From Mycolicibacterium frederiksbergense (lineage in GTDB: Bacteria > Actinomycetota > Actinomycetes > Mycobacteriales > Mycobacteriaceae), in NCBI RefSeq assembly GCF_029893345.1, contig NZ_JARXVE010000003.1, positions 682,001 through 746,000 of the forward strand: 64,000 nt of DNA, given 5' to 3'. The notes beneath the pieces were generated by a model, which was given only the letters and a program-made list of their open reading frames with translations, was not told the DNA's origin and searched no databases. Positions 51,566-60,708 of the stretch are shown here, piece after piece (position 1 is the first letter of the stretch; every line of letters begins with the position of its first letter). Made by a program: the position numbers and the translations under genes.

Positions 51566-53041
51566 ATGGCAACTACGAATGCCCAACAGCCGGAAAGCGA
51601 TTCCATCGCCACCCGGACCGAGGGACACATCACTCAGTCCCTCTACTGGTGGGACGGGTTCGCTATCAGCCTGTCCATCCCGGCCGCGCTCTTCATCGGT
51701 ATCGGCTACACCATCGGTGCCCTGGGCGCGATCCCGGCGATCATCTTGTCATTCCTCGCTGCTGTGTTTGCGGCATTGCAGAACGTCATCTACTCCGAGA
51801 TGAGTTCGATGTTTCCGCAGAAGTCGGGCGGCATCGCGGTGTATGCGAACGAGGGATGGAAGAACCGCAATGTGTTCGCAGGGCCGATCGCGGCCTTCGG
51901 CTATTGGTTCGCGTGGGCCAGCTCGCTGGCGATCTATTCGTTGCAGATCGGAAGCTTGCTGAAAGCACAATGGTTCAGCTCGCTGACCGGCACGGTGCCC
52001 TTCCTCGGCAACGAGTTGGGTATCGAGCATCTGTTCGCGGTGCTGATCCTGTTGCTGTCGTGGGGATTCAACATTCTCGGCATGCGCGTGGCGATGAGCG
52101 CGATCTATGTCACCGGTGCGCTGGTCATCGTCCCCATCCTTGCGTTCATCCTGGCTCCGCTCTTCACCGATGCCTGGTCAGCGTCGTTGCTCAGCGCCGA
52201 CTGGACTGCGGGTGGGTTCCCGGTGTGGAAGGTGATCGCCGCATGGGCACTGATCCAATTCTGGTCGGTGTACGGCATCGAAGCGGTCGCGACGTTCACA
52301 CCCGAGTACAAGAAGCCCGCCCGGGATTCTCGCCGTGCGCTTCGCATGGCCGGCGTGTTCTGCGTCGTCGTTTACGCCCTGGTGCCGCTTGGAGTCGGCG
52401 GCGTGGTAGGCAAGGAAGAGATCGCGCAGGATCCAACAGCGTTCTACGTGACGGCATTCGAGCGCATCTTCGGTGCGCAAGGGGCGTTCATGACGGTCTG
52501 CATCATCGCGGGTCTGGTCTTGCTGATGGTGATGACGACCGCCGACGGTGGCCGGGTGTTGCACGGTTGCGCCAATAACGGCCTGACCATCAAGCAACTC
52601 TCAGCGCTCAACCGGTTCGGCGTGCCGGGCCGCGCGATGTCGATGGACGTGATCCTCAACATCATCCTGATCTTCGTGGTGGGGTCGACACTGGCCGTAG
52701 TCGTGGCCGGCATGATCGGCATCATCGTGTGCCACATCCTGGCCCTGCTCGGCTACGTGTTCTTGCGGCGTGCGGGGGTGGCGCCCAATCGTGAAACCAA
52801 ACTGCCGCGGTTCTGGGTTGGGATTGCGATGGCCATTGCGGGCGTGGATGCGGTGGTGCTTGTGGTCGGAGCGGCAAATGCGGGGATCACCGGGTACGGC
52901 GGCTTGCGAGAGATTTTGATCAGCATCGCGGTGCTCTCGATCTCGGTGCTGCTCTACATCATCCGTCGCGTCGTTCAGGACGGCAGTCCACTACGACTGC
53001 GCAATCCAGAACCGATTGACGTGGCTCCCGAGGCGCGATAG
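51566..53041 (+). CDS. APC-superfamily permease of the Rieske operon
   Basis: A 491-residue transporter with 12 predicted membrane segments. TM1 (YWWDGFAISLSIPAALFIGIGY) opens the domain, and FWSVYGIEAVATFTPEYKKP is the conserved TM6-loop. It ends in a short polar tail. Last gene of the operon, it probably imports the amine, amide or amino-acid-like growth substrate. It is not closely similar to the permease at 1714-3249. A strong hairpin terminator follows the stop by 8 bp. Confidence 0.88.
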   Translation: MATTNAQQPESDSIATRTEGHITQSLYWWDGFAISLSIPAALFIGIGYTIGALGAIPAIILSFLAAVFAALQNVIYSEMSSMFPQKSGGIAVYANEGWKNRNVFAGPIAAFGYWFAWASSLAIYSLQIGSLLKAQWFSSLTGTVPFLGNELGIEHLFAVLILLLSWGFNILGMRVAMSAIYVTGALVIVPILAFILAPLFTDAWSASLLSADWTAGGFPVWKVIAAWALIQFWSVYGIEAVATFTPEYKKPARDSRRALRMAGVFCVVVYALVPLGVGGVVGKEEIAQDPTAFYVTAFERIFGAQGAFMTVCIIAGLVLLMVMTTADGGRVLHGCANNGLTIKQLSALNRFGVPGRAMSMDVILNIILIFVVGSTLAVVVAGMIGIIVCHILALLGYVFLRRAGVAPNRETKLPRFWVGIAMAIAGVDAVVLVVGAANAGITGYGGLREILISIAVLSISVLLYIIRRVVQDGSPLRLRNPEPIDVAPEAR

Positions 53042-53049
53042 CAACGATC

Positions 53050-53090
53050 AATGGTCCTCGCCGCATCAAATGGATGCGGCGAGGACCATT
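53050..53090. terminator. 18-bp perfect hairpin after the permease
   Basis: Arms 53050-53067 and 53073-53090 (AATGGTCCTCGCCGCATC and complement) with a 5-base loop, followed by GTGTTTTG. It ends the Rieske operon and can also stop the convergent AsnC transcript. Confidence 0.85.
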
Positions 53091-53104
53091 GTGTTTTGAA
53101 AGTA

Positions 53105-53123
53105 CCGCCACCGCCCGTGGCGG
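53105..53123. terminator. Second short hairpin (7-bp stem)
   Basis: CCGCCAC-N5-GTGGCGG lies seven bases beyond the AsnC stop on the minus strand and is followed on the plus strand by TTT. Confidence 0.55.
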
Positions 53124-53129
53124 TTTGCC

Positions 53130-53588
53130 TCACTGGTTGGTAGGCAACCGGTAAAAGAATTTGTGCGTCCGAATGATCGGTAGGAACTCCGCATGGCTGA
53201 CGCCGGGAATTTGCCGGACCAGGTTCACGAATTCCCATCGCTGTTGGTCGTCACTGGCCGAGAATTCGACCAGAAGATCAGCCCGGTCGCTGAGCGCGGA
53301 TGCCAAGTAACTCACTTCTGGTCGCTGCATGAGTAATTCGACGGCATCGTCGTGGCGATCGGGTTCGACCACCACAAGCAATAGGGTCAATGTATAGCTG
53401 CCCATTTGCATCGGATCGACATACGCCACGATGTTCAGCAGCCCTGCCGTCTGCAAGCGCTTCACCCGCGTGCGCACCGTCGCCTCTGCGACTTGCAGCG
53501 CCCGTCCTATCTCACGGAAGGACTTGCGGCCGTCCTCTTGCAGGTGGGTGAGAATTGAGCGATCCAACTCGTCGAGCTTGTCCGACAC
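53130..53588 (-). CDS. Lrp/AsnC-family transcriptional regulator
   Basis: About 152 residues from GTG 53588: helix-turn-helix (LDELDRSILTHLQEDGRKSFREI, then ATVRTRVKRLQTAGLL) and a C-terminal RAM/AsnC ligand domain. The normal Lrp length supports this start; the frame is open up to 53801 and an ATG at 53675 would add 29 residues. It is convergent with the Rieske operon. As the only regulator inside the island, it is the likely sensor of the pathway's amino-acid-like substrate. Confidence 0.82.
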   Translation of the reverse strand: MSDKLDELDRSILTHLQEDGRKSFREIGRALQVAEATVRTRVKRLQTAGLLNIVAYVDPMQMGSYTLTLLLVVVEPDRHDDAVELLMQRPEVSYLASALSDRADLLVEFSASDDQQRWEFVNLVRQIPGVSHAEFLPIIRTHKFFYRLPTNQ

Positions 53589-53841
53589 AGACGAATCATA
53601 TTGGAGTAGTCGCCTTGTCTGACGCACCGCCTCGATGAATGCGGGCGGCAGAGCGGAATGGCGGCTGCATTTCATGGCTTGTTTGCGGCTCGACAGCCTG
53701 CACAGCAGCCGGCTGTTCTGGAATTGCCGGCCGTGGTTTCCGCCGTATCGGGTTTCAGAGCCGGGAACCGGTGGCGCGCACACCGGCCCCACCGCGGGCA
53801 ACGCCGCACTCGTCTGCCGACACGACCGCTACGCTGTTCGG

Positions 53842-54462
53842 ATGGCAGGTGGAACGAAGAGGCTGCCGCGGGCCGTACGCGAACAGCAGATGCTCGACGC
53901 TGCGGTGCAGATTTTCTCGGTCAACGGCTACCACGAGACCTCGATGGACTCGATTGCCGCGGAGGCCGAGATCTCCAAGCCGATGCTGTACCTCTATTAC
54001 GGCTCCAAGGAGGAGTTGTTCGCCGCGTGCCTGAACCGTGAGCTGACCCGGTTCGTGGATGTGGTGCGTGCGGAGATCGACTTCAGCATGAGCCCGAAGG
54101 ATCTGCTGCGTAACGCCGTGGTGGCGTTTTTGAGCTACATCGACACCAACCGGGCGTCGTGGATGGTGCTTTACACCCAGGCCACCAGCTCGCAGGCGTT
54201 CGCCCACACCGTGCGTGAGGGCCGCGAACGGATCATCGATCTGGTGGCCCGCCTGCTGAGTACCGGTACGCGTAATCCTCAGCCCGACAGCGACTTCGAG
54301 ATGATGGCCGTGGCGCTGGTGGGCGCCGGCGAGGCGATCGCCTCCCGGGTCAGCACCGGAGATGCCGATGTCCACGAGGCGGCCGAGCTGATGATCAACC
54401 TGTTCTGGCGCGGCCTGAAAGGCACCCCGTCCGACACCGGCAGCCATCCGGTCGCGGGCTAG
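53842..54462 (+). CDS. TetR-family regulator (Rv0238 type)
   Basis: A 206-residue TetR protein. Its start (MAGGTKRLPRAVREQQML) and helix-turn-helix (VNGYHETSMDSIAAEAEISKPML, then YLYYGSKEELF) agree with Rv0238 as I remember it. ATG 53842 is the right start; the open frame extends back to 53635 without support. In M. tuberculosis this gene follows lpqI directly; here 11.9 kb separates them. Target unknown. Confidence 0.9.
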   Translation: MAGGTKRLPRAVREQQMLDAAVQIFSVNGYHETSMDSIAAEAEISKPMLYLYYGSKEELFAACLNRELTRFVDVVRAEIDFSMSPKDLLRNAVVAFLSYIDTNRASWMVLYTQATSSQAFAHTVREGRERIIDLVARLLSTGTRNPQPDSDFEMMAVALVGAGEAIASRVSTGDADVHEAAELMINLFWRGLKGTPSDTGSHPVAG

Positions 54463-54540
54463 TCGGGCGCGTTTGCCACGTTACGGCGGACTAGCTCGGG
54501 TCGGTTTTCTACACGAGGGCTGGAAAGTCCGCCGCGCTGG

Positions 54541-54735
54541 TATGGTCCGTTCGAGCCAGTCGCACCCAACCAGGTTGGGTCAGGGAATCCGGTGAGAATC
54601 CGGAGCTGACGCGCAGCGGTATGGAGGACAGGCGGAGCAACGGTCACACTGGCCGGCCACTGGCCCGATTGCGGGCTGGGAAGGCGCTTCGTCTGGATGA
54701 TCCCGAGTCCGAATACCTGCTGGCTTGGGCCTTGC
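54541..54735 (+). promoter_or_regulatory. Cobalamin (B12) riboswitch
   Basis: The leader contains the conserved B12 core: GGGAATCCGGTGAGAATCC (54583-54601), the following B12-box-like GCTGACGCGCAGCGGT, the GCCACTGGCCC...GGGCTGGGAAGGC module (54656-54685) and the 3' element CCCGAGTCCGAATACCTGC (54702-54720). Ends are approximate. It precedes the BtuF-like gene by about 75 bp. It should reduce expression of the transporter when cobalamin is plentiful. Confidence 0.88.
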
Positions 54736-54808
54736 CCGCTAGGCAGCGGCGTGAGGTCCGACCATCGGATGGACTCCGCGACCGAGTCCTGGATCGGAAG
54801 GCTCCGTA

Positions 54809-55831
54809 GTGTTCGACCGCACTCGCACCATTTGGCTTCTGCTGCTTGCCGTGACACTGATCTCCGGCTGCAGTTCTTCGGCGGGGAGAGCCCCGGACGC
54901 CCAGTCGTCTCCCGAGGTGCCCGCCGGGTATCCCGTCACATTGGAGAACTGCGGACGCACCGTGACGGTGAAATCCCCACCACAACGCATAATTTCGATC
55001 AATCAGCCCGCGACCGAGCTGTTGTTGACGCTGGGGTTGGCCGACCGGATGGCCGGTAGCGCATCGTGGAATGACCCGGTACTGCCCGAGCTGGCCGCTG
55101 AGAACGCCAAAGTGCCGGTATTGAGTCGCGATTTTCCTTCTCTTGAACGTGTACTGAAGGAGAAGCCCGACTTCGTGTACGCGACGTTCGATTGGTCGTT
55201 CACCGACGAGGGGGTGGCGCCGCGTGACCGATTCGAGAGCCTCGGTGTGCCTACCTACCAATCCTCCAGCGAATGCGGCGGCCAGGACGCCGAGCAACAA
55301 CGCGCCCTCACCCTCGACGACATGTACAGCGAAATCGCGGATGTGGCAAAAGTATTCGATGTGCAGGACCGCGGTGATCAGCTGATCTCATCGCTGCGAT
55401 CGCGAATGGCCAGTGCAGCGGACCGCCTCAGGGCCGACGACGTCTCCCTGATGTGGTGGTACGCCGGCACCAAGGCGCCCTACATCGCCGGCTGCTGCGG
55501 TGCGCCCGGCATTGTCACCAACGCCGTCGGAGCCCGCAATGCCTTCGCCGACAGCCGGCAACTGTGGCCGGAGATCTCGTGGGAAGCGATCCTGGAACGC
55601 GACCCCGACGTGCTCATCCTCGCGGACCTCACGCGCGGCGACGATGGCGACAGCGCGGCGGCCAAAATCCGCTTCCTCGAATCCGATCCGGCGGCGAAAA
55701 AGCTGACGGCGGTCCGGGAACGCCGGTGGATCGTGCTGTCGGGCAGCGCGATGGACCCGTCGCTGCGCAACGTCGACGCCGTCGAATCCGTCGCGTCGGG
55801 GCTGCGCTCGTTCGGGATGGCCGGCAAATGA
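54809..55831 (+). CDS. btuF: Cobalamin ABC transporter substrate-binding lipoprotein (BtuF-like)
   Basis: A 340-residue lipoprotein with signal peptide and lipobox LISGC (C21). The TroA/FecB-like periplasmic-binding fold follows (QRIISINQPATELLLTLGL, RVLKEKPDFVYA, ILERDPDVLILAD). GTG 54809 has CGGAAGG upstream. FecB-type proteins bind siderophores or corrinoids; the B12 riboswitch points to cobalamin or cobinamide. The stop overlaps the next ATG. Confidence 0.88.
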   Translation: MFDRTRTIWLLLLAVTLISGCSSSAGRAPDAQSSPEVPAGYPVTLENCGRTVTVKSPPQRIISINQPATELLLTLGLADRMAGSASWNDPVLPELAAENAKVPVLSRDFPSLERVLKEKPDFVYATFDWSFTDEGVAPRDRFESLGVPTYQSSSECGGQDAEQQRALTLDDMYSEIADVAKVFDVQDRGDQLISSLRSRMASAADRLRADDVSLMWWYAGTKAPYIAGCCGAPGIVTNAVGARNAFADSRQLWPEISWEAILERDPDVLILADLTRGDDGDSAAAKIRFLESDPAAKKLTAVRERRWIVLSGSAMDPSLRNVDAVESVASGLRSFGMAGK

Positions 55832-56598
55832 GCAGCTCCGATCCGGCTGCGCTGCTCGCTTCCTGGGACGACCAGCAGGCGGCCTATATCGCCGACCGGG
55901 AAGGCCGCTTCCGCATCATGGTGGAACTGCTGGGTCTGGCCTGTGGCGACCAGCCGATCATCGTCGACTTGGCCTGCGGGCCAGGATCTTTGACCGCGCG
56001 GGTGCTCGGGGCGATGCCACAGGCCCGGGTGCTGGCGGTGGACCACGATCCGCTGCTGCTCGATATTGCGACCCGAGCGTTGCGGCCCGGGCATGGTGAT
56101 CGGTTCGCGGTTCTGGATGCCGATCTCGAAGATGAGAGTTGGCCCGTGCTCGTGGCCGATGCACTCGGCGGCCGGACGCCGGACGCCTTCATCTCGACTA
56201 CGGCCCTGCATTGGCTCACCCCGGACGGGCTGGTCCGGGTCTACGCCGCGGCCGCCTCGCTGCTCGGCGCCGGCGGGGTGCTGCTCAACGGAGACCACTT
56301 CCGGTTCGACGGCCGATCGCCCGCGCTGCGGCACCTGGCCGCGGCCCATGACGATGCGACTCAGCGGAACGCCCACGCGGCCGGCGCGCCCACCTGGGAC
56401 GCCTGGTGGGAAGCGGCGCGGGCGCAACCGGGTGCCGCGCCGCTCGCCGCACTTCGTGATGATCGCTTCGCCAACCGTCCGGCCCCGCCGGCAACCGCCG
56501 TCGACTTTCACCTTTCGGCGCTGGCGCAGGCCGGATTCGCCGAGGTGGGGACGGTTTGGCAGCTGCTTGACGACTATGTCGTGCTCGGCGTGAAGTGA
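55828..56598 (+). CDS. SAM-dependent methyltransferase in the B12-transport operon
   Basis: A 256-residue class I methyltransferase: IIVDLACGPGSLTARVL near 50, VLAVDHDPLLLDIA, and STTALHWLTPDGL, as in trans-aconitate/ubiE-like enzymes. It starts with ATGA overlapping btuF and ends with GTGA overlapping btuC, so it is fully coupled to the transporter. Why a methyltransferase belongs here is not known; corrinoid modification or repair is a guess. Confidence 0.88.
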   Translation: MSSSDPAALLASWDDQQAAYIADREGRFRIMVELLGLACGDQPIIVDLACGPGSLTARVLGAMPQARVLAVDHDPLLLDIATRALRPGHGDRFAVLDADLEDESWPVLVADALGGRTPDAFISTTALHWLTPDGLVRVYAAAASLLGAGGVLLNGDHFRFDGRSPALRHLAAAHDDATQRNAHAAGAPTWDAWWEAARAQPGAAPLAALRDDRFANRPAPPATAVDFHLSALAQAGFAEVGTVWQLLDDYVVLGVK

Positions 56599-57626
56599 GC
56601 GCCGCCCCAGCGCTGCGAGCGGCTCGGATGGGGCTGCTCATGCCCATCGCGGTGGGCGGGTTGTTGCTGTCGATCGCTGCGGCCGTCGTGATCGGACCCG
56701 CGGACCTCGACCTCGGTGATGTGTACGCGGTGATCGCGCAACACCTGTGGAACGGCGGCGGCCAAGTGACGCCGATCCAGGACGGCATCGTGTGGGAGTT
56801 ACGGTTGCCTCGCACCCTGCTGGCCGCCATCTGCGGTGCGGGCCTGGCTATTTCGGGTGCGATCCTGCAATCGCTGATGCGCAACCCGCTTGCTGATCCG
56901 TTCATGCTGGGAATCTCGTCGGGTGCCTCCACCGGAGCGGTGCTGGTGGTGGTGAGTGGCGTCGGCGGTGCACTCAGCCTGTCTGCGGGTGCGTTCGCCG
57001 GAGCGTTGATCGCGTTCGGGCTGGTGCTGGTCCTGTCGGCAGCCGCGGGTGGCGGCCCGGATCGGGTGGTCCTGGCCGGGGTTGCCGGCACTCAGCTTTT
57101 CTCGGCAATTACCTCGTTCGTGGTGTTCTCCTCAGCCGACGCCCAGCAGACCCGAGGGGTGCTCTTCTGGTTACTCGGCTCGCTCGGCGGTGCCAACTGG
57201 GATCTGGTTGCGCTGTGTGGCGCGATCGGCGCTGTGGGCCTGATTGTCTGCTGGATGCAGTCGGATGCTCTGGACGCTTTTGCCTTCGGGCAGGACGCCG
57301 CGGCCTCGCTGGGCGTCGAGGTCCGGCGGGTCCGGGTCTTGTTACTGGGGACGACGGCCCTGTTGACCGCGGTGTTGGTCAGCGCCGCGGGCGCGATCGG
57401 ATTTGTCGGCCTGGTGTTGCCGCACGCGGCCCGGATGATCGTTGGTCCGGCCCATCGCCGGTTGCTGCTCGTCACCGCGCTGGCCGGGGCGATCTTTCTG
57501 GTCTGGGTCGACACCGTGGCGCGGACCGTGTTCGCCCCACAGGAACTGCCGGTGGGCGTGGTGACCGCACTCGTGGGGGTGCCGGTGTTCGTGTTGATCC
57601 TCGCGCGCCGGAGGCGGCCCGCATGA
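56595..57626 (+). CDS. btuC: Cobalamin ABC transporter permease (BtuC/FecCD family)
   Basis: A 343-residue permease with about 10 membrane segments. It has LRLPRTLLAAICGAGLAISGAILQ, NPLADPFMLGISSGAS and GFVGLVLPHAARMIVGPAHR, the typical FecCD coupling region. GTG start. Forms the membrane channel with the ATPase downstream. Confidence 0.92.
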   Translation: MSAAPALRAARMGLLMPIAVGGLLLSIAAAVVIGPADLDLGDVYAVIAQHLWNGGGQVTPIQDGIVWELRLPRTLLAAICGAGLAISGAILQSLMRNPLADPFMLGISSGASTGAVLVVVSGVGGALSLSAGAFAGALIAFGLVLVLSAAAGGGPDRVVLAGVAGTQLFSAITSFVVFSSADAQQTRGVLFWLLGSLGGANWDLVALCGAIGAVGLIVCWMQSDALDAFAFGQDAAASLGVEVRRVRVLLLGTTALLTAVLVSAAGAIGFVGLVLPHAARMIVGPAHRRLLLVTALAGAIFLVWVDTVARTVFAPQELPVGVVTALVGVPVFVLILARRRRPA

Positions 57627-58417
57627 CGTTGGGACCGCGTACCGGCCCGATCGCCGCCGACGGCGTCAGCTGGTCGGCCGGCGGACGGCTCGTCATCGAC
57701 GGGGTGTCGCTCATGCTGGAGGAAGGGGAGACGCTCGGCCTGCTCGGCCCCAACGGCGCTGGAAAGTCATCGCTGTTGCGACTGCTCGCCGGATTGCGGC
57801 GGCCGGGCGGCGGTGCGGTGCTGCTGGACGGGAAACCGCTCACCGACCACCGTCGCCGCGCGGTGGCACGACGCATCGCGGTGGTCGAGCAGCAGGTCAG
57901 TACCGACATCGACCTCACCGTCGAGCAGATTGTGCGGTTGGGCCGGATCCCGCACCGCGGCGTCTGGGGCGGCGACATCGCGACCGCCGACGGTGCGGTC
58001 GAGCGTGCGCTCGAGCAGACCGGTACGGCAGGCATGCGGGACCGAGATTGGCGCACGCTGTCAGGTGGGGAACAACAGCGGGTCCAGATCGCCCGCGCGC
58101 TGGCCCAGCAGCCGCGCGAGCTGTTGCTCGACGAACCCACCAACCACCTCGACATCCGTCATCAGTTCGAGCTGCTCGGGCTGATCCGGGAGCTGCCGGT
58201 GACGGCGGTCGTCACACTTCACGACCTCACCTTGGCGGCGCTGTTCTGCGATCGGGTGATTGTGCTCACGAATGGTCACCTCGCCGCGGCAGGAGCGCCC
58301 GCCGAGGTGCTCACCCCCACGCTGATCTCCGCTGTCTATGGCGTGGATGCGCACGTCATCGCCGATGGAGCCGGTACCGGCCGGCCATCCATCCACCTGC
58401 TGCCGCCGCAGCGGTGA
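57623..58417 (+). CDS. btuD: Cobalamin ABC transporter ATPase (BtuD-like)
   Basis: A 264-residue ABC ATPase: Walker A GPNGAGKSS (42-50), signature LSGGEQQR (146-153), Walker B ELLLDEP (166-172) and H-loop VTLHDLTLA. ATG 57623 overlaps the permease stop (ATGA). It powers import by the BtuC channel. The longer open frame upstream is not used. Confidence 0.92.
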   Translation: MTLGPRTGPIAADGVSWSAGGRLVIDGVSLMLEEGETLGLLGPNGAGKSSLLRLLAGLRRPGGGAVLLDGKPLTDHRRRAVARRIAVVEQQVSTDIDLTVEQIVRLGRIPHRGVWGGDIATADGAVERALEQTGTAGMRDRDWRTLSGGEQQRVQIARALAQQPRELLLDEPTNHLDIRHQFELLGLIRELPVTAVVTLHDLTLAALFCDRVIVLTNGHLAAAGAPAEVLTPTLISAVYGVDAHVIADGAGTGRPSIHLLPPQR

Positions 58418-58495
58418 GGTGGCCTCCGGCAAGGCTCCAGTCGCTGGCGCCGCCTAAAGTGGGTCGGATGTCCACCGCGAAACGAAGGGCCGGTC

Positions 58496-59974
58496 ATGTC
58501 TGACGCTGCTACCGGTCGCGGGTCGCTGGAGCAGCTTTACCAGCTGAACCGCGAGGTGGCCGATTCGCGCTCGGCGCGGCTGCTGGTGACGAACAACCTG
58601 GCCACCTACCTCACGTTGATGGAACGTCACCTGGACCGAGGCACCAAGCTCACCGAAATGGAGCTGGTGGTCCGGTTGGAGCGTGACCTGGCCGACCTGG
58701 ACTCCGAAACCGACCAGTCGGGCCTGGCCCTGATCAAGTACTGGGCCGCTCAGGGGTGGCTGCACCGGGTCACCGAGCAGTCCGGTGACGCCGAACGCAA
58801 TGTTTGCTACCTCACCTACGAGGCGCGGGCGGTGCTCGACTTCGCCCGCCGCATGCGCCGCGAGGACACCATCGCCACCGGCGGGTCGATCGCGGGGATC
58901 GCCGCCGGGTTGCGACGGGTGGCCGGGCAGGTCAGCAATGATCCGGACCGGATCCGGGCCGACATCGAAGCCGAGATCGCCAGGCTTCGTGGCGAATTGG
59001 ACGAGTTGGAGCAGGGGCAGCGGCCGGAACCCGACCTGGTCGACGTCGAGGACGAGGCCCGCGCCATCGCGCTGCAGATGGAGCAGATCGTCTCCGACAT
59101 CGGGCAGTACGGCAGCATGCTGAACCGCATCACCACCCGGCTGCTGGATACGTCGGCCGACACCGATCTGGGCTACCGGGAACGTCAGCGACAGCTGTTC
59201 GACGACTATGAGTCGCTGTTCGCCTCCCGCGAGAGCGCGTCCTTCACCGCCTTCACCCGGATGATCCAGGACCCCGAGCAGCGGGCCGCGCTGGTGAGCG
59301 ACATCGAGATGGTGACCCGTGAGCTTCCCCATCTGGAACCGGGCCTGCGCGAGGTGATGACGGGGTTCTTCAGCCTGGTGTCGGCGCAGACCGCCGAGGT
59401 GGGCCGGACCCGGCAGCGGTGTGCGCGCCGGATCAAGCGTTTCGTCGCCTCCGGCACGCTGGAGCACAGCCGCGGTGTCACCCGCCAGCTCAACGATGCG
59501 CTGGCCAGCGCGCAGGAACTGCTCAACGTCTCGCTCGCCGACAGCCGGATCGGTATCGAGGTGCCGCTGGTCCGTACCGACCTCAATTCGATTGGTGCCG
59601 TGGCATTCAAGATTCGTGACGCCATCCCGCCGTCCCCGGCCGAATCCTCGGACGGCGAGGTGAACCTGGCGGCGTTCTCGGCACTGGCCTCTCAGGTGGA
59701 TGCCGCCGAACTGGCCGAGTTGGTCAACGGGGCGGTGGCCGGCGGGCCACTGTCACTACCCGATGCGATCGGGTTGCTGGACTCGGCCTACCTCGGACAC
59801 GTGATCGTGCTGTGGTCCTGGGCGCTCAAACAGCCCCCGAGACAACCGGACACCGGGCCCAGTGATTCTGCGCGGGTGCGGTTCCGCTCCCTGGAGGGTG
59901 CGGACCGCGAAATCGAAATCCCCCGACTGGTTTTCACCGAGCCGATCCCTACTGCCACCGAGAGCCTGCTATGA
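58496..59974 (+). CDS. jetA: JetA / DUF3375, Wadjet (MksF-like kleisin)
   Basis: A 492-residue DUF3375 protein: winged-helix N-terminus ([24 protein letters not shown]), then long helical and coiled-coil parts (about 150-200 and 260-330) and a C-terminal winged-helix-like part. Equivalent to MksF/EptA-type kleisin of an SMC-like complex. Its ATG has GAAGGG upstream. The stop overlaps jetB (ATGA). The system closes circular plasmid DNA in loops for cleavage by JetD. Confidence 0.92.
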   Translation: MSDAATGRGSLEQLYQLNREVADSRSARLLVTNNLATYLTLMERHLDRGTKLTEMELVVRLERDLADLDSETDQSGLALIKYWAAQGWLHRVTEQSGDAERNVCYLTYEARAVLDFARRMRREDTIATGGSIAGIAAGLRRVAGQVSNDPDRIRADIEAEIARLRGELDELEQGQRPEPDLVDVEDEARAIALQMEQIVSDIGQYGSMLNRITTRLLDTSADTDLGYRERQRQLFDDYESLFASRESASFTAFTRMIQDPEQRAALVSDIEMVTRELPHLEPGLREVMTGFFSLVSAQTAEVGRTRQRCARRIKRFVASGTLEHSRGVTRQLNDALASAQELLNVSLADSRIGIEVPLVRTDLNSIGAVAFKIRDAIPPSPAESSDGEVNLAAFSALASQVDAAELAELVNGAVAGGPLSLPDAIGLLDSAYLGHVIVLWSWALKQPPRQPDTGPSDSARVRFRSLEGADREIEIPRLVFTEPIPTATESLL

Positions 59975-60708
59975 GCGACACCCCCGACACCTCGATCGAC
60001 TTCGATGCCCTGCCGAGCATCGATGCGGTCGAGCGTTCCACCGACCAGCGGCGCGCGCCCCGCTTCGACGGGGACGTCAGCGAGTTGCCCGACCGGGCCT
60101 GTTGGGCGTTGCAGCACCTGCTGTCCCGTCGCTACATCAGCAAGGACAACCACAGCGAACTGTGGTCGTGGGTCACCCGTTACCGCACCGAACTCACCGT
60201 GCGGCTGTCGGAACTCGATATGCGGTTGTGCATCTCCGAAGACCACGACATCGCCTATGTCGAATCGGCCGACTACGAGTCGCATTGGCGGCGCCGGCTG
60301 CTGCGGCGCGAGACCCTCAACACCTACGACTCGATCCTGGCCCTGCACCTTGCCAAGCTCATGCGGGCCGCGGGGCGCGATGAGAACGTCCTGATCAGCC
60401 GCGACGAGATCCACGAACTGTTCGCCGGGGTGAACAACGACACCGACCGCGACACCGCCTCGTTCGACAAACGGATCGACAACGCGATCGAGCGGCTCAC
60501 CGATATCGAGATGCTGATCCGCAACCGTGAGGACGAGGACAGTTTCACCATCAGTCCCGTGGTCAACGCCATCATGACGGCCTCGATGATCACCGAACTG
60601 CAGCAGCAGTTCGAGCAGCTCAAGCGGGCCGCCAATGGGGTCGCCGGCACCGGTGACGGTGCTGCCGATTCCGACCGACTCGAGGACGAAGTGAACGCTC
60701 ATGGCTGA
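59971..60708 (+). CDS. jetB: JetB / DUF4194, Wadjet (MksE-like)
   Basis: A 245-residue DUF4194 protein: [24 protein letters not shown] near 45, [19 protein letters not shown] near 145, then [22 protein letters not shown]. Winged-helix KITE-type subunit that pairs with JetA. Coupled at both ends: ATGA with jetA and an 8-bp overlap with jetC. Confidence 0.92.
   Translation: MSDTPDTSIDFDALPSIDAVERSTDQRRAPRFDGDVSELPDRACWALQHLLSRRYISKDNHSELWSWVTRYRTELTVRLSELDMRLCISEDHDIAYVESADYESHWRRRLLRRETLNTYDSILALHLAKLMRAAGRDENVLISRDEIHELFAGVNNDTDRDTASFDKRIDNAIERLTDIEMLIRNREDEDSFTISPVVNAIMTASMITELQQQFEQLKRAANGVAGTGDGAADSDRLEDEVNAHG

Noticed and set aside
41938..53588. Island considered as prophage or transposon
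   Set aside because: No integrase, transposase, phage genes, tRNA or terminal repeats; all genes are metabolic or regulatory.
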